NCBI GenBank assembly: GCA_006738865.1
Contig: AP019701.1
Location: 2,228,001 to 2,292,000, forward strand
From: Allostella sp. ATCC 35155
Lineage (GTDB): Bacteria; Pseudomonadota; Alphaproteobacteria; ATCC43930; Allostellaceae
Direction: 5' to 3'
Length of the DNA: 64,000 bases
Below are positions 16,582 to 24,888 of this stretch, piece by piece (positions within the stretch are counted from its first letter, which is position 1; every line of letters begins with the position of its first letter). Below the pieces are notes generated by a model. It saw nothing but the letters and a program-made list of their open reading frames with translations. It made no database searches and was not told where the DNA came from. Made by a program: the position numbers and the translations under genes.

Positions 16582-17979
16582 GTGGGGGACGTGATCGAGC
16601 TGTTCGGGTCGCAGCCGCGACCGAACGGCTGGACCGAACAGGAAAAGGCGGAGTTGTACCGGGCGGCCGCGCTTCTGGGCGCCCGCGGATTGCCGTTCGA
16701 CAGCGAGTTCGGGACTTCCGACGAGGGCGATCCCTGGTTCCTCTTCATCGGCCGCGGGACCGGCGAAGTGCTCGCCCACTTCGCCCGCATCGGCGGCAAG
16801 TTCGTCGTCCATCATTCCGCGACCGATGCGATGTTCGAGTCGCGCGACATCCGCGATCTCGTCGATCGCGTGCTGGTGTCGTCCGACCGGTCCGTGGTCC
16901 GCGCGTCCGGCGATGCCTTCTACTCCCATCTGGCGGTCACGGCTGCGGCGCTGGCCCTGTCGCTGGAGTCGCTCTCGTCCTTCGTCGACGGCGACGCGGG
17001 CGCGGCGCTGCTGGCCGATACCGTGGAGCCGTACGAGCACCCGGCCGACACGGTGGCGGCATGGCTCCTGGAGGATCAGGTGCCGGAAACGCTGCAGGGT
17101 GACGACTCGCTCATCGGCAGTGACGGACTGGAGCCGGACGACGGTGACCAGCGGCCGGCGGATCCGGAGAACCGGTTCGCGGCCGTTCAGGTCGACGACG
17201 TGGCCCCGGCGGAGACGGATTTGCCGGCGGAGAGCGCGGCGACCGGATCGGCGGATGCCGAGTCGTTCGACGGTTTGACGGAGGCGGAATTCGCCGGCGC
17301 GGGTTTCGTGCCCGTGCCCAGCAGCTTCGACGGGGTGGTGCTGGCCGAAGGCGGTTCCGACGATACGATCACCGGCACGAGCGGCGCGGACTTCCTGGTC
17401 GGCGCGGACGGCCGCGACCTGATCCTGGGCGGCGCCGGCGACGATGTCGTCCTGGCCGGCCGCGGAGACGACACGGTGCTGGGCGGCGAGGGCGACGACG
17501 TGCTGGTCGGCGGGGAGGGCGACGACCAGCTGCACGGCGGCCCCGGCGACGACCTGCTGCTGGGCGGTGCCGGCGACGATCTGATGTATGGCGGCAAGGG
17601 CGACGACACGCTGCAGGGCTATGCCGGTCGGGACACCCTGTCCGGCGACAGCGGCGACGACCTTCTGATCGCCAGCGACGGCGATGCGGTCCTGATCGGC
17701 GGCGACGGCACGAACATCTTCCACTTCGCGCCGGGCTCGGCGATCGCCTATGGCGGCGTCGACCGCGATATCTTCGTCTACGAGGAGGGCGAGCGCTCGG
17801 ACGTCGTGATCCGCGACTTCGACCCGGACGAGGACGAACTCTACTATCTGGACCCGAGCGGCCAGCGGGAACTCATCGACGTCGCGGCGGATGCGGTCGA
17901 CGGCCAGTTGGTGATCGAGGCGTCGCTCGGCGGCAAGCTCACCATCCTCTTCGACGACCCCGACCCCGTTCTCGGCTGA
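16582..17979 (+). CDS. RTX-type calcium-binding repeat protein with an unknown N-terminal domain
   Basis: The product is 465 residues from a GTG at 16582 (GGAGG 5 nt upstream); a GTG at 16591 is possible. Residues about 15-105 form a compact domain I cannot name, with 'WTEQEKAELYRAAALL', 'TSDEGDPWFLFIGRGTGEV' and 'HFARIGGKFVVHHSATD'. A hydrophobic helix follows at 117-135, then an acidic Asp/Glu/Ala/Pro linker (about 140-255). Residues 256-378 carry about ten glycine-aspartate nonapeptides (GGxGDDxLx) that would fold as a calcium beta-roll. The C-terminus includes 'SDVVIRDFDPDEDELYYLD', like type I secreted proteins. No Sec signal peptide and no type I exporter genes are present in the window. 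Confidence 0.85.
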   Translation: MGDVIELFGSQPRPNGWTEQEKAELYRAAALLGARGLPFDSEFGTSDEGDPWFLFIGRGTGEVLAHFARIGGKFVVHHSATDAMFESRDIRDLVDRVLVSSDRSVVRASGDAFYSHLAVTAAALALSLESLSSFVDGDAGAALLADTVEPYEHPADTVAAWLLEDQVPETLQGDDSLIGSDGLEPDDGDQRPADPENRFAAVQVDDVAPAETDLPAESAATGSADAESFDGLTEAEFAGAGFVPVPSSFDGVVLAEGGSDDTITGTSGADFLVGADGRDLILGGAGDDVVLAGRGDDTVLGGEGDDVLVGGEGDDQLHGGPGDDLLLGGAGDDLMYGGKGDDTLQGYAGRDTLSGDSGDDLLIASDGDAVLIGGDGTNIFHFAPGSAIAYGGVDRDIFVYEEGERSDVVIRDFDPDEDELYYLDPSGQRELIDVAADAVDGQLVIEASLGGKLTILFDDPDPVLG

Positions 17980-17993
17980 CCCCGTTCTCGGCT
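17962..17993. repeat. Perfect 16-bp tandem duplication across the RTX stop codon
   Basis: GACCCCGTTCTCGGCT occurs at 17962-17977 and again at 17978-17993. The TGA stop (17977-17979) is created at the junction. The second copy is non-coding and separates the RTX gene from folE. Confidence 0.9.
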
Positions 17994-18006
17994 GACCTGG
18001 GCGGCG

Positions 18007-18639
18007 TCAGCCCGGCGCCGGGCCGCCGACCAGGGACAGGAATTCCCGCCGCACGGCCGGATCGCTGCGGAAGCGGCCGAGCATGCGGCTGGTGACCATC
18101 GCGACACCGCTCTTGCGCACGCCGCGGGTCGTCATGCAGTGGTGTTGCGCCTCGATCACCACGGCCACGCCTTCTGGACGCAGGACGCTGTCGATCGCCT
18201 GGGCGATCTGGGCCGTCATCTTTTCCTGGATCTGGAGCCGCTTGGCATAGGCATCGACCACACGGGCGAGCTTGCTGATGCCGACGACCCGCTGGCGGGG
18301 CAGGTAGGCGACATGCACCCGGCCGATGATCGGCACCATATGGTGCTCGCAGTGCGATTCGAAGCGGATGTCCTTCAGCACGACCATCTCGTCGTAGCCG
18401 TCGGTCTCGTCGAAGGTGCGCTGTAGAAGCTCCACCGGATCGGCCCGATAGCCAGCGAAGAACTCTTCGTAGGCGCGCACGACCCGCGCCGGCGTATCGA
18501 CCAGGCCCTCGCGCCCGACATCGTCGCCGGCCCAGGCGATCAGGGTGCGCACGGCAGCCTCGGCCTCCTCGCGGGTCGGAGGGCGCGGCTGCGTCCCCTC
18601 CGGAAGAAGACCTGGGGGCAGCCGGTTCAGTATGTCCAT
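18007..18639 (-). CDS. folE: GTP cyclohydrolase I
   Basis: The 210-residue enzyme converts GTP to 7,8-dihydroneopterin triphosphate, the first step of folate (and pterin) synthesis. Zinc and active-site residues appear in '[22 protein letters not shown]' (two blocks) and '[12 protein letters not shown]'. '[11 protein letters not shown]' and 'RLQIQEKMT' are diagnostic. The start is the ATG at 18637-18639 ([10 protein letters not shown]), preceded on the minus strand by GGAGGAT; an upstream ATG would add 14 atypical residues. It is convergent with the RTX gene. Confidence 0.96.
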   Translation of the reverse strand: MDILNRLPPGLLPEGTQPRPPTREEAEAAVRTLIAWAGDDVGREGLVDTPARVVRAYEEFFAGYRADPVELLQRTFDETDGYDEMVVLKDIRFESHCEHHMVPIIGRVHVAYLPRQRVVGISKLARVVDAYAKRLQIQEKMTAQIAQAIDSVLRPEGVAVVIEAQHHCMTTRGVRKSGVAMVTSRMLGRFRSDPAVRREFLSLVGGPAPG

Positions 18640-18743
18640 CGCGCGGGATCCTCCGAAGCAGGCCTTATATTCGCCATCCATAGCGGATTGGATCGGCCGC
18701 GGCGATTGGATCGGGCGTCCGGCGCGTGATATGCACCCGCGCC

Positions 18744-20615
18744 ATGATCGAAATTCGCGCCATGACCTACCGGATCGCCGGCCGGGTTCTCTTCGACGGC
18801 GCCGAGGCGACGATTCCGGACGGCTGCCGGGTGGGCATCGTCGGCCCGAACGGCACCGGCAAGTCGACGCTCTTCGACCTCCTGCTGAACCGCCTGCAAC
18901 CCGACGGCGGATCGATCACGATCCGGCCCGGGGCGAGGGTCGGCTTCGTCGCCCAGGAGGCACCGGAGGGCGAGACGACGCCGCTCGACGCCGTGCTGGT
19001 CGCCGACACGGAGCGGGCACGCCTGCTGGCGGCCCTCGACCATGCCGCTCCGGAGGAACTGGCCGACATCCATGCGCATCTGGCCGCGATCGGGGCCCAG
19101 TCGGCGCCGGCGCGCGCGGCGTCCATCCTGCACGGCCTCGGCTTCGACGCCGAGGCGCAGGCGCGGCCGCTCGCCAGCTTTTCGGGCGGCTGGCGCATGC
19201 GCGTCGCGCTCGCTGCCGCACTGTTCGCCGAGCCCGACCTGTTGCTGCTGGACGAGCCGACCAACCATCTCGACCTCGAGGCGACGATGTGGCTGGAGGG
19301 CCATCTCGCGCGCTACCCCCATACGCTGCTCGTCATCAGCCACGACCGGACGCTGCTCAACACGGCCGTCGACCAGATCCTGCACCTGTCGCAGCAGCGG
19401 CTGACGCTATATGGCGGCAGCTACGACACGTTCGAGCGCCTGCGTGCCGAGCGGAGGGCTCACGAGGCGGCCTTCACCCGGACGATCGAAGCGCAGCGCA
19501 AGCATATGCAGGCCTTCGTCGACCGCTTCCGCTACAAGGCCTCGAAGGCGCGCCAGGCGCAGAGCCGCCTCAAGGCGATCGCCAAGTTGCCGCCGCCCGC
19601 GGCCGTCGCGGAGGATCCGCACGTCGTCTTCAACTTCCCCGCGCCGGTCGAACTGGCGCCGCCGATCATCACCTGCGACCAGGCGTCGGTCGGCTACAAT
19701 GGGCGGGCGGTCCTGAAGCGGCTGGATCTGCGGGTCGATCCCGACGACCGCATCGGGCTGCTCGGCGCCAACGGCAACGGCAAGTCGACGCTGGCCAAGC
19801 TGTTCGCCGGCACGCTGGAGCCGCTGTCCGGCGGGGTCACGCGATCCTCCAAGCTGACCGTGGGGTTCTTCGCGCAGCATCAGCTCGACGCCCTCGACGG
19901 CGAAGCGACCGCGGCCGAGCAGATGGCGCGCGCCATGCCGGACCTGCGCGAGCCCGCCGTGCGCGCCTATCTCGGCCGCTTCGGCCTCTCGCAGCAGAAG
20001 GCGGATGTGAAGGCGAAGGACCTTTCGGGCGGCGAGAAGGCGCGGCTGGCGCTCGCCCAGGTCTGCCGGGTCGCGCCGGCGCTCCTCATTCTCGACGAGC
20101 CGACCAACCACCTCGACATCGATGCGCGCGGCGCGCTCGTCGCCGCGCTCAACGACTACAGCGGCGCGGTCGTCATGGTCAGCCACGACTGGTCGCTGCT
20201 GGAGGCCACCGTCGACCGCCTGTTGCTGGTGGCGGACGGCACGGTAAAGCCGTTCGAGGGCGACCTCGACGACTATCGCCGACTGCTGCTCAACCGCGAC
20301 CGGCCGGCGCCGCAGGCGGACGGCCCGAGCGAGAACGAACGCCGTGCCCAGCGGCGCGAGGCGGCCAGCCGGCGCCAGGCGGCGGCGCCCTTGCGCAAGA
20401 AGGTGCAGGCCGCGGCTGCGCTGGTCGACCGGCTGGAACAGGAGCGCGCGAAGATCGAGCAGCGCCTCGCCGACCCGGCGACCTACGCGAAGGATGGGGC
20501 GGCCGTGCCGGACCTGCTCAAGGCCAAGGCCGATTTCGACCGCCGGGTCGCGGCGGCGGAGAACGAATGGGTCGCGGCCGAGGAGGCACTGGCCGAGGCG
20601 ATGGCGGACGCCTGA
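18744..20615 (+). CDS. ABC-F family ATPase (YheS/Uup-like)
   Basis: ABC-F proteins have two fused ABC domains, no membrane part, and act on ribosomes (translation factors or antibiotic protection). In this 623-residue protein domain 1 has GPNGTGKST, '[14 protein letters not shown]' and '[12 protein letters not shown]'; domain 2 has GANGNGKST, '[13 protein letters not shown]' and '[12 protein letters not shown]'. The linker between them is basic (about residues 245-290), as expected for the P-site tRNA interaction motif. A C-terminal coiled coil (about 540-620) is present. The subfamily is a best guess from length and the C-terminal extension. Confidence 0.9.
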   Translation: MIEIRAMTYRIAGRVLFDGAEATIPDGCRVGIVGPNGTGKSTLFDLLLNRLQPDGGSITIRPGARVGFVAQEAPEGETTPLDAVLVADTERARLLAALDHAAPEELADIHAHLAAIGAQSAPARAASILHGLGFDAEAQARPLASFSGGWRMRVALAAALFAEPDLLLLDEPTNHLDLEATMWLEGHLARYPHTLLVISHDRTLLNTAVDQILHLSQQRLTLYGGSYDTFERLRAERRAHEAAFTRTIEAQRKHMQAFVDRFRYKASKARQAQSRLKAIAKLPPPAAVAEDPHVVFNFPAPVELAPPIITCDQASVGYNGRAVLKRLDLRVDPDDRIGLLGANGNGKSTLAKLFAGTLEPLSGGVTRSSKLTVGFFAQHQLDALDGEATAAEQMARAMPDLREPAVRAYLGRFGLSQQKADVKAKDLSGGEKARLALAQVCRVAPALLILDEPTNHLDIDARGALVAALNDYSGAVVMVSHDWSLLEATVDRLLLVADGTVKPFEGDLDDYRRLLLNRDRPAPQADGPSENERRAQRREAASRRQAAAPLRKKVQAAAALVDRLEQERAKIEQRLADPATYAKDGAAVPDLLKAKADFDRRVAAAENEWVAAEEALAEAMADA

Positions 20616-20673
20616 CCTCCGGCGCTAGGATCGCGGGAGCGCCAAGCGTGCAACCTCGAGGAGCAGCATTCCC

Positions 20674-21063
20674 GTGATCCGCCACCACATCATTCCGGGC
20701 CTCGCCCGACCAATCTCTCCGTCGAGCCACGCGGTCATCGTCGATGGCTGGGTGTTCATGACCGGCCAGCTCGGCCGCGACCTGGACGAGCCCGACGGTG
20801 CGCTCTTCGACGGGATCACGGCGCAGACCGAGCAGGCGCTGCGCAACATGGATCGGGTGCTGCAGGGGCTGGGCGGCTCGCTCGCCAACCTCGTCTCGGT
20901 CCGCGTCTTCCTGACCGAGTTCGATCGCGACTACGCCGCCATGAACGCGGCCTATGGCGCGTTCTTCCCGGTCGACGCGCGACCGGCCCGGACCTGCATC
21001 GGCGTGACCGGGCTCGTGAAGCGCGCGCTGGTCGAGATCGACGGGATCGCCCGGCTGGGTTGA
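20674..21063 (+). CDS. RidA family protein
   Basis: RidA-family proteins hydrolyse reactive enamines/imines made by PLP enzymes. The 129-residue product has the family fold order, with 'DGWVFMTGQLGRD', 'QTEQALRNMDRVL', 'VSVRVFLTEF' and a C-terminal 'PARTCIGVTGLVKRALVEID'. The catalytic arginine is in PARTC. It starts with GTG at 20674, preceded by GAGGAGC. Imine chemistry would fit with the amine oxidase just downstream, but a functional link is inference. Confidence 0.9.
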   Translation: MIRHHIIPGLARPISPSSHAVIVDGWVFMTGQLGRDLDEPDGALFDGITAQTEQALRNMDRVLQGLGGSLANLVSVRVFLTEFDRDYAAMNAAYGAFFPVDARPARTCIGVTGLVKRALVEIDGIARLG

Positions 21064-21234
21064 TCGCGTGATGGATCGCGCCGTGCCGATTCTCGCCAGT
21101 ACCCCAGCCTGGGTATGGCTGGCCGCGGCGGCCCTGGGGGCCGCCGTCCGGCTGCACACCGATCGCCGCATCCGATAGTCGCGACTGGCACAGGGTCTGC
21201 TACCGTAGTCGGCGACCGACCGGAGGAGACACAG

Positions 21235-23217
21235 ATGGCGCCCGCGCAGGATGGTTCGATCGTGACGCAGCCCGCCCCGATTGCCCTTCATCCGCTCGAT
21301 CCGCTGACAGCCGACGAGATCGCTCGGGCGGCTCGCATTCTTCACGACCATTTCGGGCTCGGCGCGGCACTTCAGGTCGAGACGATCGACCTGGCGGAGC
21401 CGGACAAGGCGACGGTACGGGGCCATGTCGCCGGTGCTCCCGTCGCGCGTGCCGCCCGCTTCACGGTCTATCGACGCGGCGCGGCCGGCGTCTGGGCCGG
21501 CTGGGTCGATCTCGATGCCGGTGCGGTGACCGTCAGCAAGTTCCTGCCGGACGCCCGGCCGATGTTCTCGCCCGAGGAGTTCATGCAGATCGAGGCGGCG
21601 GCAAAGGCCGATCCCCGCTTCCAGGAGGCCATCCGCCGCCGCGGCATCGATCGCATGGACCTCGTCTGCGTCGATCCCTGGACGGCAGGGAACTTTCCGG
21701 GCGAGGGCGAGGCCGGCCGGCGCGTTGCCTACACCTTCGTCTGGCGTCGCGCCTTCGAGCTCGACAACTACTACGCCCATCCGGTGGAGGGGCTGAACGT
21801 CGCCGTCGACGTCGACACGTTCGCGGTGATCCGGGTCGACGACCACGCGGCGGCCTCCGGCAGCTTCGTGCCGGTGCCGATGACGCCGATCAACTACGAT
21901 GCCGACCTTCTTCAAGGCAGCCGCCAGCCGTTGAAGCCGCTCGACGTGGTGCAGCCGGACGGGCCGAGCTTCGTCGTCGCGGGCAACCGCATCGTGTGGG
22001 ACAACTGGGATCTGCGTGTCGGGTTCAGCGGCCGCGAGGGCCTCATCCTGCATCAGGTCGGATACACGGTCGGCGGCGAGCGGCGGCCGATCCTCTACCG
22101 CGCCTCGATCGCCGAGATGGTCGTGCCCTACGGCACCCCGGAGGGGGTGCACTACCGCAAGAACGTGTTCGATTCCGGCGAGTACGGGTTCGGCAAGCTG
22201 GCGCAGTCGCTGAAGCTCGGCTGCGACTGCCTGGGCCACATCCACTATCTCGATGTCGTCCTGCACGACATCCTGGGCAACCCGCGGGTCATTCCGAGCG
22301 CCATCTGCATCCATGAGGAGGATGCCGGGCTCGCCTGGAAGCATTTCGACTTCCGCACCGAGCGCACGGAGACTCGGCGGATGCGGCGGCTCGTGGTCTC
22401 GTCGATCACGACGGTCGGGAACTACGAGTATTGCAGCTACTGGTACCTCTACCAGGACGGCACGATCGAGTTCGAGATGAAGGCGACGGGCATCATCAAC
22501 ACCGCCGCCTGCATTCCCGGCGCACCGCAGGAGTACGGGACGGAGGTGGCGCCCGGCGTCATCGGCCATATCCACCAGCACATCTTCTGCGCCCGCCTCG
22601 ACATGGAGGTGGACGGGCCGGCGAACACGGTCGTGGAGTGCGATACCGTCGCGCCGCCGATGGGGCCGGGCAACCCGATGGGCAACGCCTTCAAGGTCGT
22701 CGAGCGACCCCTGACGACCGAACTGGCGGCCCGCCGGCGGGTCGATTTCGAACGGATGCGCTACTGGAAGGTCGTCAATCGCCAGCGTCGCAACCATGTC
22801 GGCGGCGCCACCGGATTCAAGCTGGAGACGCCGTCGGCGGTGCAGCCCTACCTCGACCCGGCCGGTCCGTCGGGGCGGCGGGCCGGCTTCATCTACAACC
22901 ACCTCTGGGTGACGCCCTACCGGGCGGACGAGCGCTACCCGGCGGGCGAGTTCATGAACCATTCGACCGGAGCGGACGCACTGCCCGGCTGGACCGCCCG
23001 GGACCGGCCGGTCGAGGACACCGACATCGTCGTCTGGCACTCCTTCGGCCTGCACCACCTGCCGCGCCTGGAGGACCATCCGGTGCAGCCACGGGTGACC
23101 TGCGGCTTCAAACTGATGCCGGTCGGCTTCTTCGACGGCAACCCGCTGATCGACCTGCCGCGCGAAACGAACCGGTCCAGCAAGGGCAACCAGTCGGCGG
23201 GGAGCTGTTGCGTTTGA
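21235..23217 (+). CDS. Copper-containing primary amine oxidase
   Basis: The enzyme oxidatively deaminates primary amines to aldehydes, releasing ammonia and hydrogen peroxide. The 660-residue product shows the topaquinone precursor tyrosine Y397 in the motif NYEY, the catalytic aspartate D313 in 'DSGEYGFG', and copper ligands H447 and H449 in 'HIHQHIF'. 'GLHHLPRLEDHPV' supplies the third histidine. The ATG at 21235 has GGAGGAG 7-8 nt upstream. No Sec signal is seen, so it may act in the cytoplasm. The substrate (tyramine, phenylethylamine, histamine or other) cannot be told from sequence. Confidence 0.95.
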   Translation: MAPAQDGSIVTQPAPIALHPLDPLTADEIARAARILHDHFGLGAALQVETIDLAEPDKATVRGHVAGAPVARAARFTVYRRGAAGVWAGWVDLDAGAVTVSKFLPDARPMFSPEEFMQIEAAAKADPRFQEAIRRRGIDRMDLVCVDPWTAGNFPGEGEAGRRVAYTFVWRRAFELDNYYAHPVEGLNVAVDVDTFAVIRVDDHAAASGSFVPVPMTPINYDADLLQGSRQPLKPLDVVQPDGPSFVVAGNRIVWDNWDLRVGFSGREGLILHQVGYTVGGERRPILYRASIAEMVVPYGTPEGVHYRKNVFDSGEYGFGKLAQSLKLGCDCLGHIHYLDVVLHDILGNPRVIPSAICIHEEDAGLAWKHFDFRTERTETRRMRRLVVSSITTVGNYEYCSYWYLYQDGTIEFEMKATGIINTAACIPGAPQEYGTEVAPGVIGHIHQHIFCARLDMEVDGPANTVVECDTVAPPMGPGNPMGNAFKVVERPLTTELAARRRVDFERMRYWKVVNRQRRNHVGGATGFKLETPSAVQPYLDPAGPSGRRAGFIYNHLWVTPYRADERYPAGEFMNHSTGADALPGWTARDRPVEDTDIVVWHSFGLHHLPRLEDHPVQPRVTCGFKLMPVGFFDGNPLIDLPRETNRSSKGNQSAGSCCV

Positions 23218-23223
23218 GCCGGC

Positions 23224-23622
23224 TCACCCCAGAAGTTCGGCCGCGGCTCCTTGAGCCAGGAGCCGTGAAGCGGCGCGGCGATCGAACGTGAGGAATATCT
23301 CCCCGCCAAGGGTGCTCCCGTCATGGGCGATGACGCCGTCTGCGAAATCGCCGCCTTGGCTCAGCATCGCGAGGCCGGCTTCGACGGCAGCGGTGTCGGA
23401 CACGACGACCGAACTTTCGGTGAGGTGTCGAATTGCCGTTGCGACTGCGCTCGGGGTGAACCGGTAGCCGCGGGTCAGTACCCAGGACAGTTCGCACAGG
23501 ACTGCGAGCGGCACGGCCAGGAGCGTCGCTCGGCGCAGCGCGTCCAGTGCGATCTCAGCCTGGCGGGGATCGTCGCGGACCAGATAGCGGACGAGGACGT
23601 TGGTGTCCGCAATGACCTTCAT
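23224..23622 (-). CDS. VapC-like PIN-domain toxin
   Basis: PIN-domain toxins are Mg-dependent RNases that cut specific RNAs. The 132-residue protein has the acidic cluster in order: D5 in 'VIADTNVLVRYLV', the Glu in 'VLCELSWVL', and Asp residues in 'GGDFADGVIAHDG' and 'LTFDRRAA'. It starts at 23622, overlapping the stop of the AbrB-type antitoxin gene by 4 nt, the classic antitoxin-first layout. It is convergent with the amine oxidase gene, 6 nt away. Activity is not proven, but no catalytic residue looks lost. Confidence 0.87.
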   Translation of the reverse strand: MKVIADTNVLVRYLVRDDPRQAEIALDALRRATLLAVPLAVLCELSWVLTRGYRFTPSAVATAIRHLTESSVVVSDTAAVEAGLAMLSQGGDFADGVIAHDGSTLGGEIFLTFDRRAASRLLAQGAAAELLG

Positions 23623-23870
23623 CGGCGGCCGGACCAACCCTCTGCAATGAGGGCATCGAGTTCATCCAGCGACAGCGGCTGCACCCCGGGCGCGGCCAGG
23701 GCGCCGTAGAGGTCGAGAATGTCCCGGGAACGGCGAGCCGGACCCAGGGCGATGCGCCCGTCCGGCAAGGTGTCGATCTCGACCTTGTCACCCGGCTTGA
23801 CGCCCAGGTGCCGCATCAGGCTCCGACGCAGGGTGACCTGTCCCTTGGCAGTGATCGTCAATGTCGCCAT
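23619..23870 (-). CDS. AbrB/MazE/SpoVT-type antitoxin
   Basis: The 83-residue protein begins with a swapped-hairpin DNA-binding domain: 'MATLTITAKGQVTLRRSLMR' then 'HLGVKPGDKVEIDTLPDGRI'. The C-terminal half (about residues 50-83) is the probable toxin-binding tail. It overlaps the PIN toxin by 4 nt and should repress their shared promoter. The start is the ATG at 23868-23870; the open frame continues upstream without family sequence. Confidence 0.87.
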   Translation of the reverse strand: MATLTITAKGQVTLRRSLMRHLGVKPGDKVEIDTLPDGRIALGPARRSRDILDLYGALAAPGVQPLSLDELDALIAEGWSGRR

Positions 23871-23923
23871 GACCTGTTCCGCTGGTAAGGCAGTCGGTAA
23901 GGTAGAACTGGACGGCTGCACAT

Positions 23924-24352
23924 TCAAGATCGCGGCGGTGTCGCGGCAGGCTGTCCCGGGCTCGACGGCAGTTCTGGGTCCAGACATGCCCAACTCGGCG
24001 CTGAGCCCGTCCAGATGACGCTGTGCGGCCGGGCGATCTCCGGATCGTCGAGGGCGCCGGCACGCACGACCATGGCGTCCGGCCGGTCGTCGGAGCGGGC
24101 GAAGAGGGGGGTGCCGCATCGCGGGCAGAAGCTGCGCCGCATCGCGTTGCCGCTGGCCGCGCGGCTGCGGAAGTCGGCGACGTCGCCGGTGACGGCGAAG
24201 GTCCCGGTCGCGAAGATCGCATTGACCGAGCCGTTGCCCGAGGAGAGGTGCTGGCAGTCCCGGCACCAGCAGATGCGCGTGGCCAGCGGCGGCTCGGCGA
24301 AGGAGAAGCGGACGGCGCCGCAGAGGCAGCCACCGGTGATCGGGTCAGGCAT
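23924..24352 (-). CDS. GFA family protein (CENP-V/Gfa zinc-binding domain)
   Basis: These are small zinc proteins related to the glutathione-dependent formaldehyde-activating enzyme. Zinc ligands are visible in 'GGCLCGAVRF', 'CWCRDCQ' and 'FCPRCGTPLF' of the 142-residue product. 'GNAMRRSFCPRCG' is typical. The start is the ATG at 24350-24352. The last 15 residues are Pro/Ser-rich and not family-like. True glutathione or formaldehyde activity should not be assumed; most of the family is uncharacterised. Confidence 0.85.
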   Translation of the reverse strand: MPDPITGGCLCGAVRFSFAEPPLATRICWCRDCQHLSSGNGSVNAIFATGTFAVTGDVADFRSRAASGNAMRRSFCPRCGTPLFARSDDRPDAMVVRAGALDDPEIARPHSVIWTGSAPSWACLDPELPSSPGQPAATPPRS

Positions 24353-24459
24353 CGGGCAGGCTCCGGCACTGGCGTCGCGGCCACCGCCGGGCACGACGAC
24401 GCATCTCGTCACACGAGCCCGACGGTGCCAGGATCATGACCTTGAGACAATCGAGGTCA

Positions 24460-24888
24460 ATGCCCATGCGATGCCTTGCAACCCTGCTCGCCGGTGCGGT
24501 TCTGCTCGCGGGCGCCAGCCCGGCGGCCGTCCGCGCCGAGTCCGTGCGCGAGCCTCGTCCCGTCCAGCTGGCGGCCGGCGAGGCCTTCGGGGCCATCGCC
24601 TATTCCCGCGCGACGGGAAACTACGGCTATTCCTACGGGAAGGCCTCGCGGCCTGAGGCGGAGCGGGTCGCGGTCGGGTTCTGTGCCGCACAGCGTGACC
24701 GCGCAGAGGACTGCAACGTGCTGGTCTGGTTCTGGAACTCCTGCGCGGCGCTGGCGAAGGCGTCCAACGGTGCCTATGGCGGCGATCATGCCGCCGATCG
24801 ACAGGCGGCGCAGCAGGCGGCGCTGCGCATCTGCTCGAACTATGGCGGGGGCGACTGCCGGGTGATCCAGACGGTCTGCAGTCGCTAG
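24460..24888 (+). CDS. Secreted DUF4189 domain protein
   Basis: A small exported protein of 142 residues. An N-terminal signal peptide (about residues 1-27, 'RCLATLLAGAVLLAGASPA') is followed by the DUF4189 pattern 'AFGAIAYSRATGNYGYSYG', 'AERVAVGFCAAQ', 'DCNVLVWFWNSCAAL' and cysteines that could form disulfides. The ATG at 24460 was chosen; the ATG at 24466 has better spacing to GAGG. The function is unknown. The stop lies within a CTAG shared with the convergent tctA gene. Confidence 0.8.
   Translation: MPMRCLATLLAGAVLLAGASPAAVRAESVREPRPVQLAAGEAFGAIAYSRATGNYGYSYGKASRPEAERVAVGFCAAQRDRAEDCNVLVWFWNSCAALAKASNGAYGGDHAADRQAAQQAALRICSNYGGGDCRVIQTVCSR

Noticed and set aside
17380-17720. Regular repeats in the RTX gene considered as a CRISPR-like array
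   Set aside because: The period is 27 bp without spacers and encodes glycine-aspartate nonapeptides in frame, so it is a protein repeat.
20518-23079. An 853-codon open frame on the minus strand opposite the amine oxidase
   Set aside because: Very GC-rich DNA produces long stop-free frames antisense to real genes. The composition is Arg/Gly/Ala/Asp without any family motif, whereas the plus strand encodes a complete copper amine oxidase.
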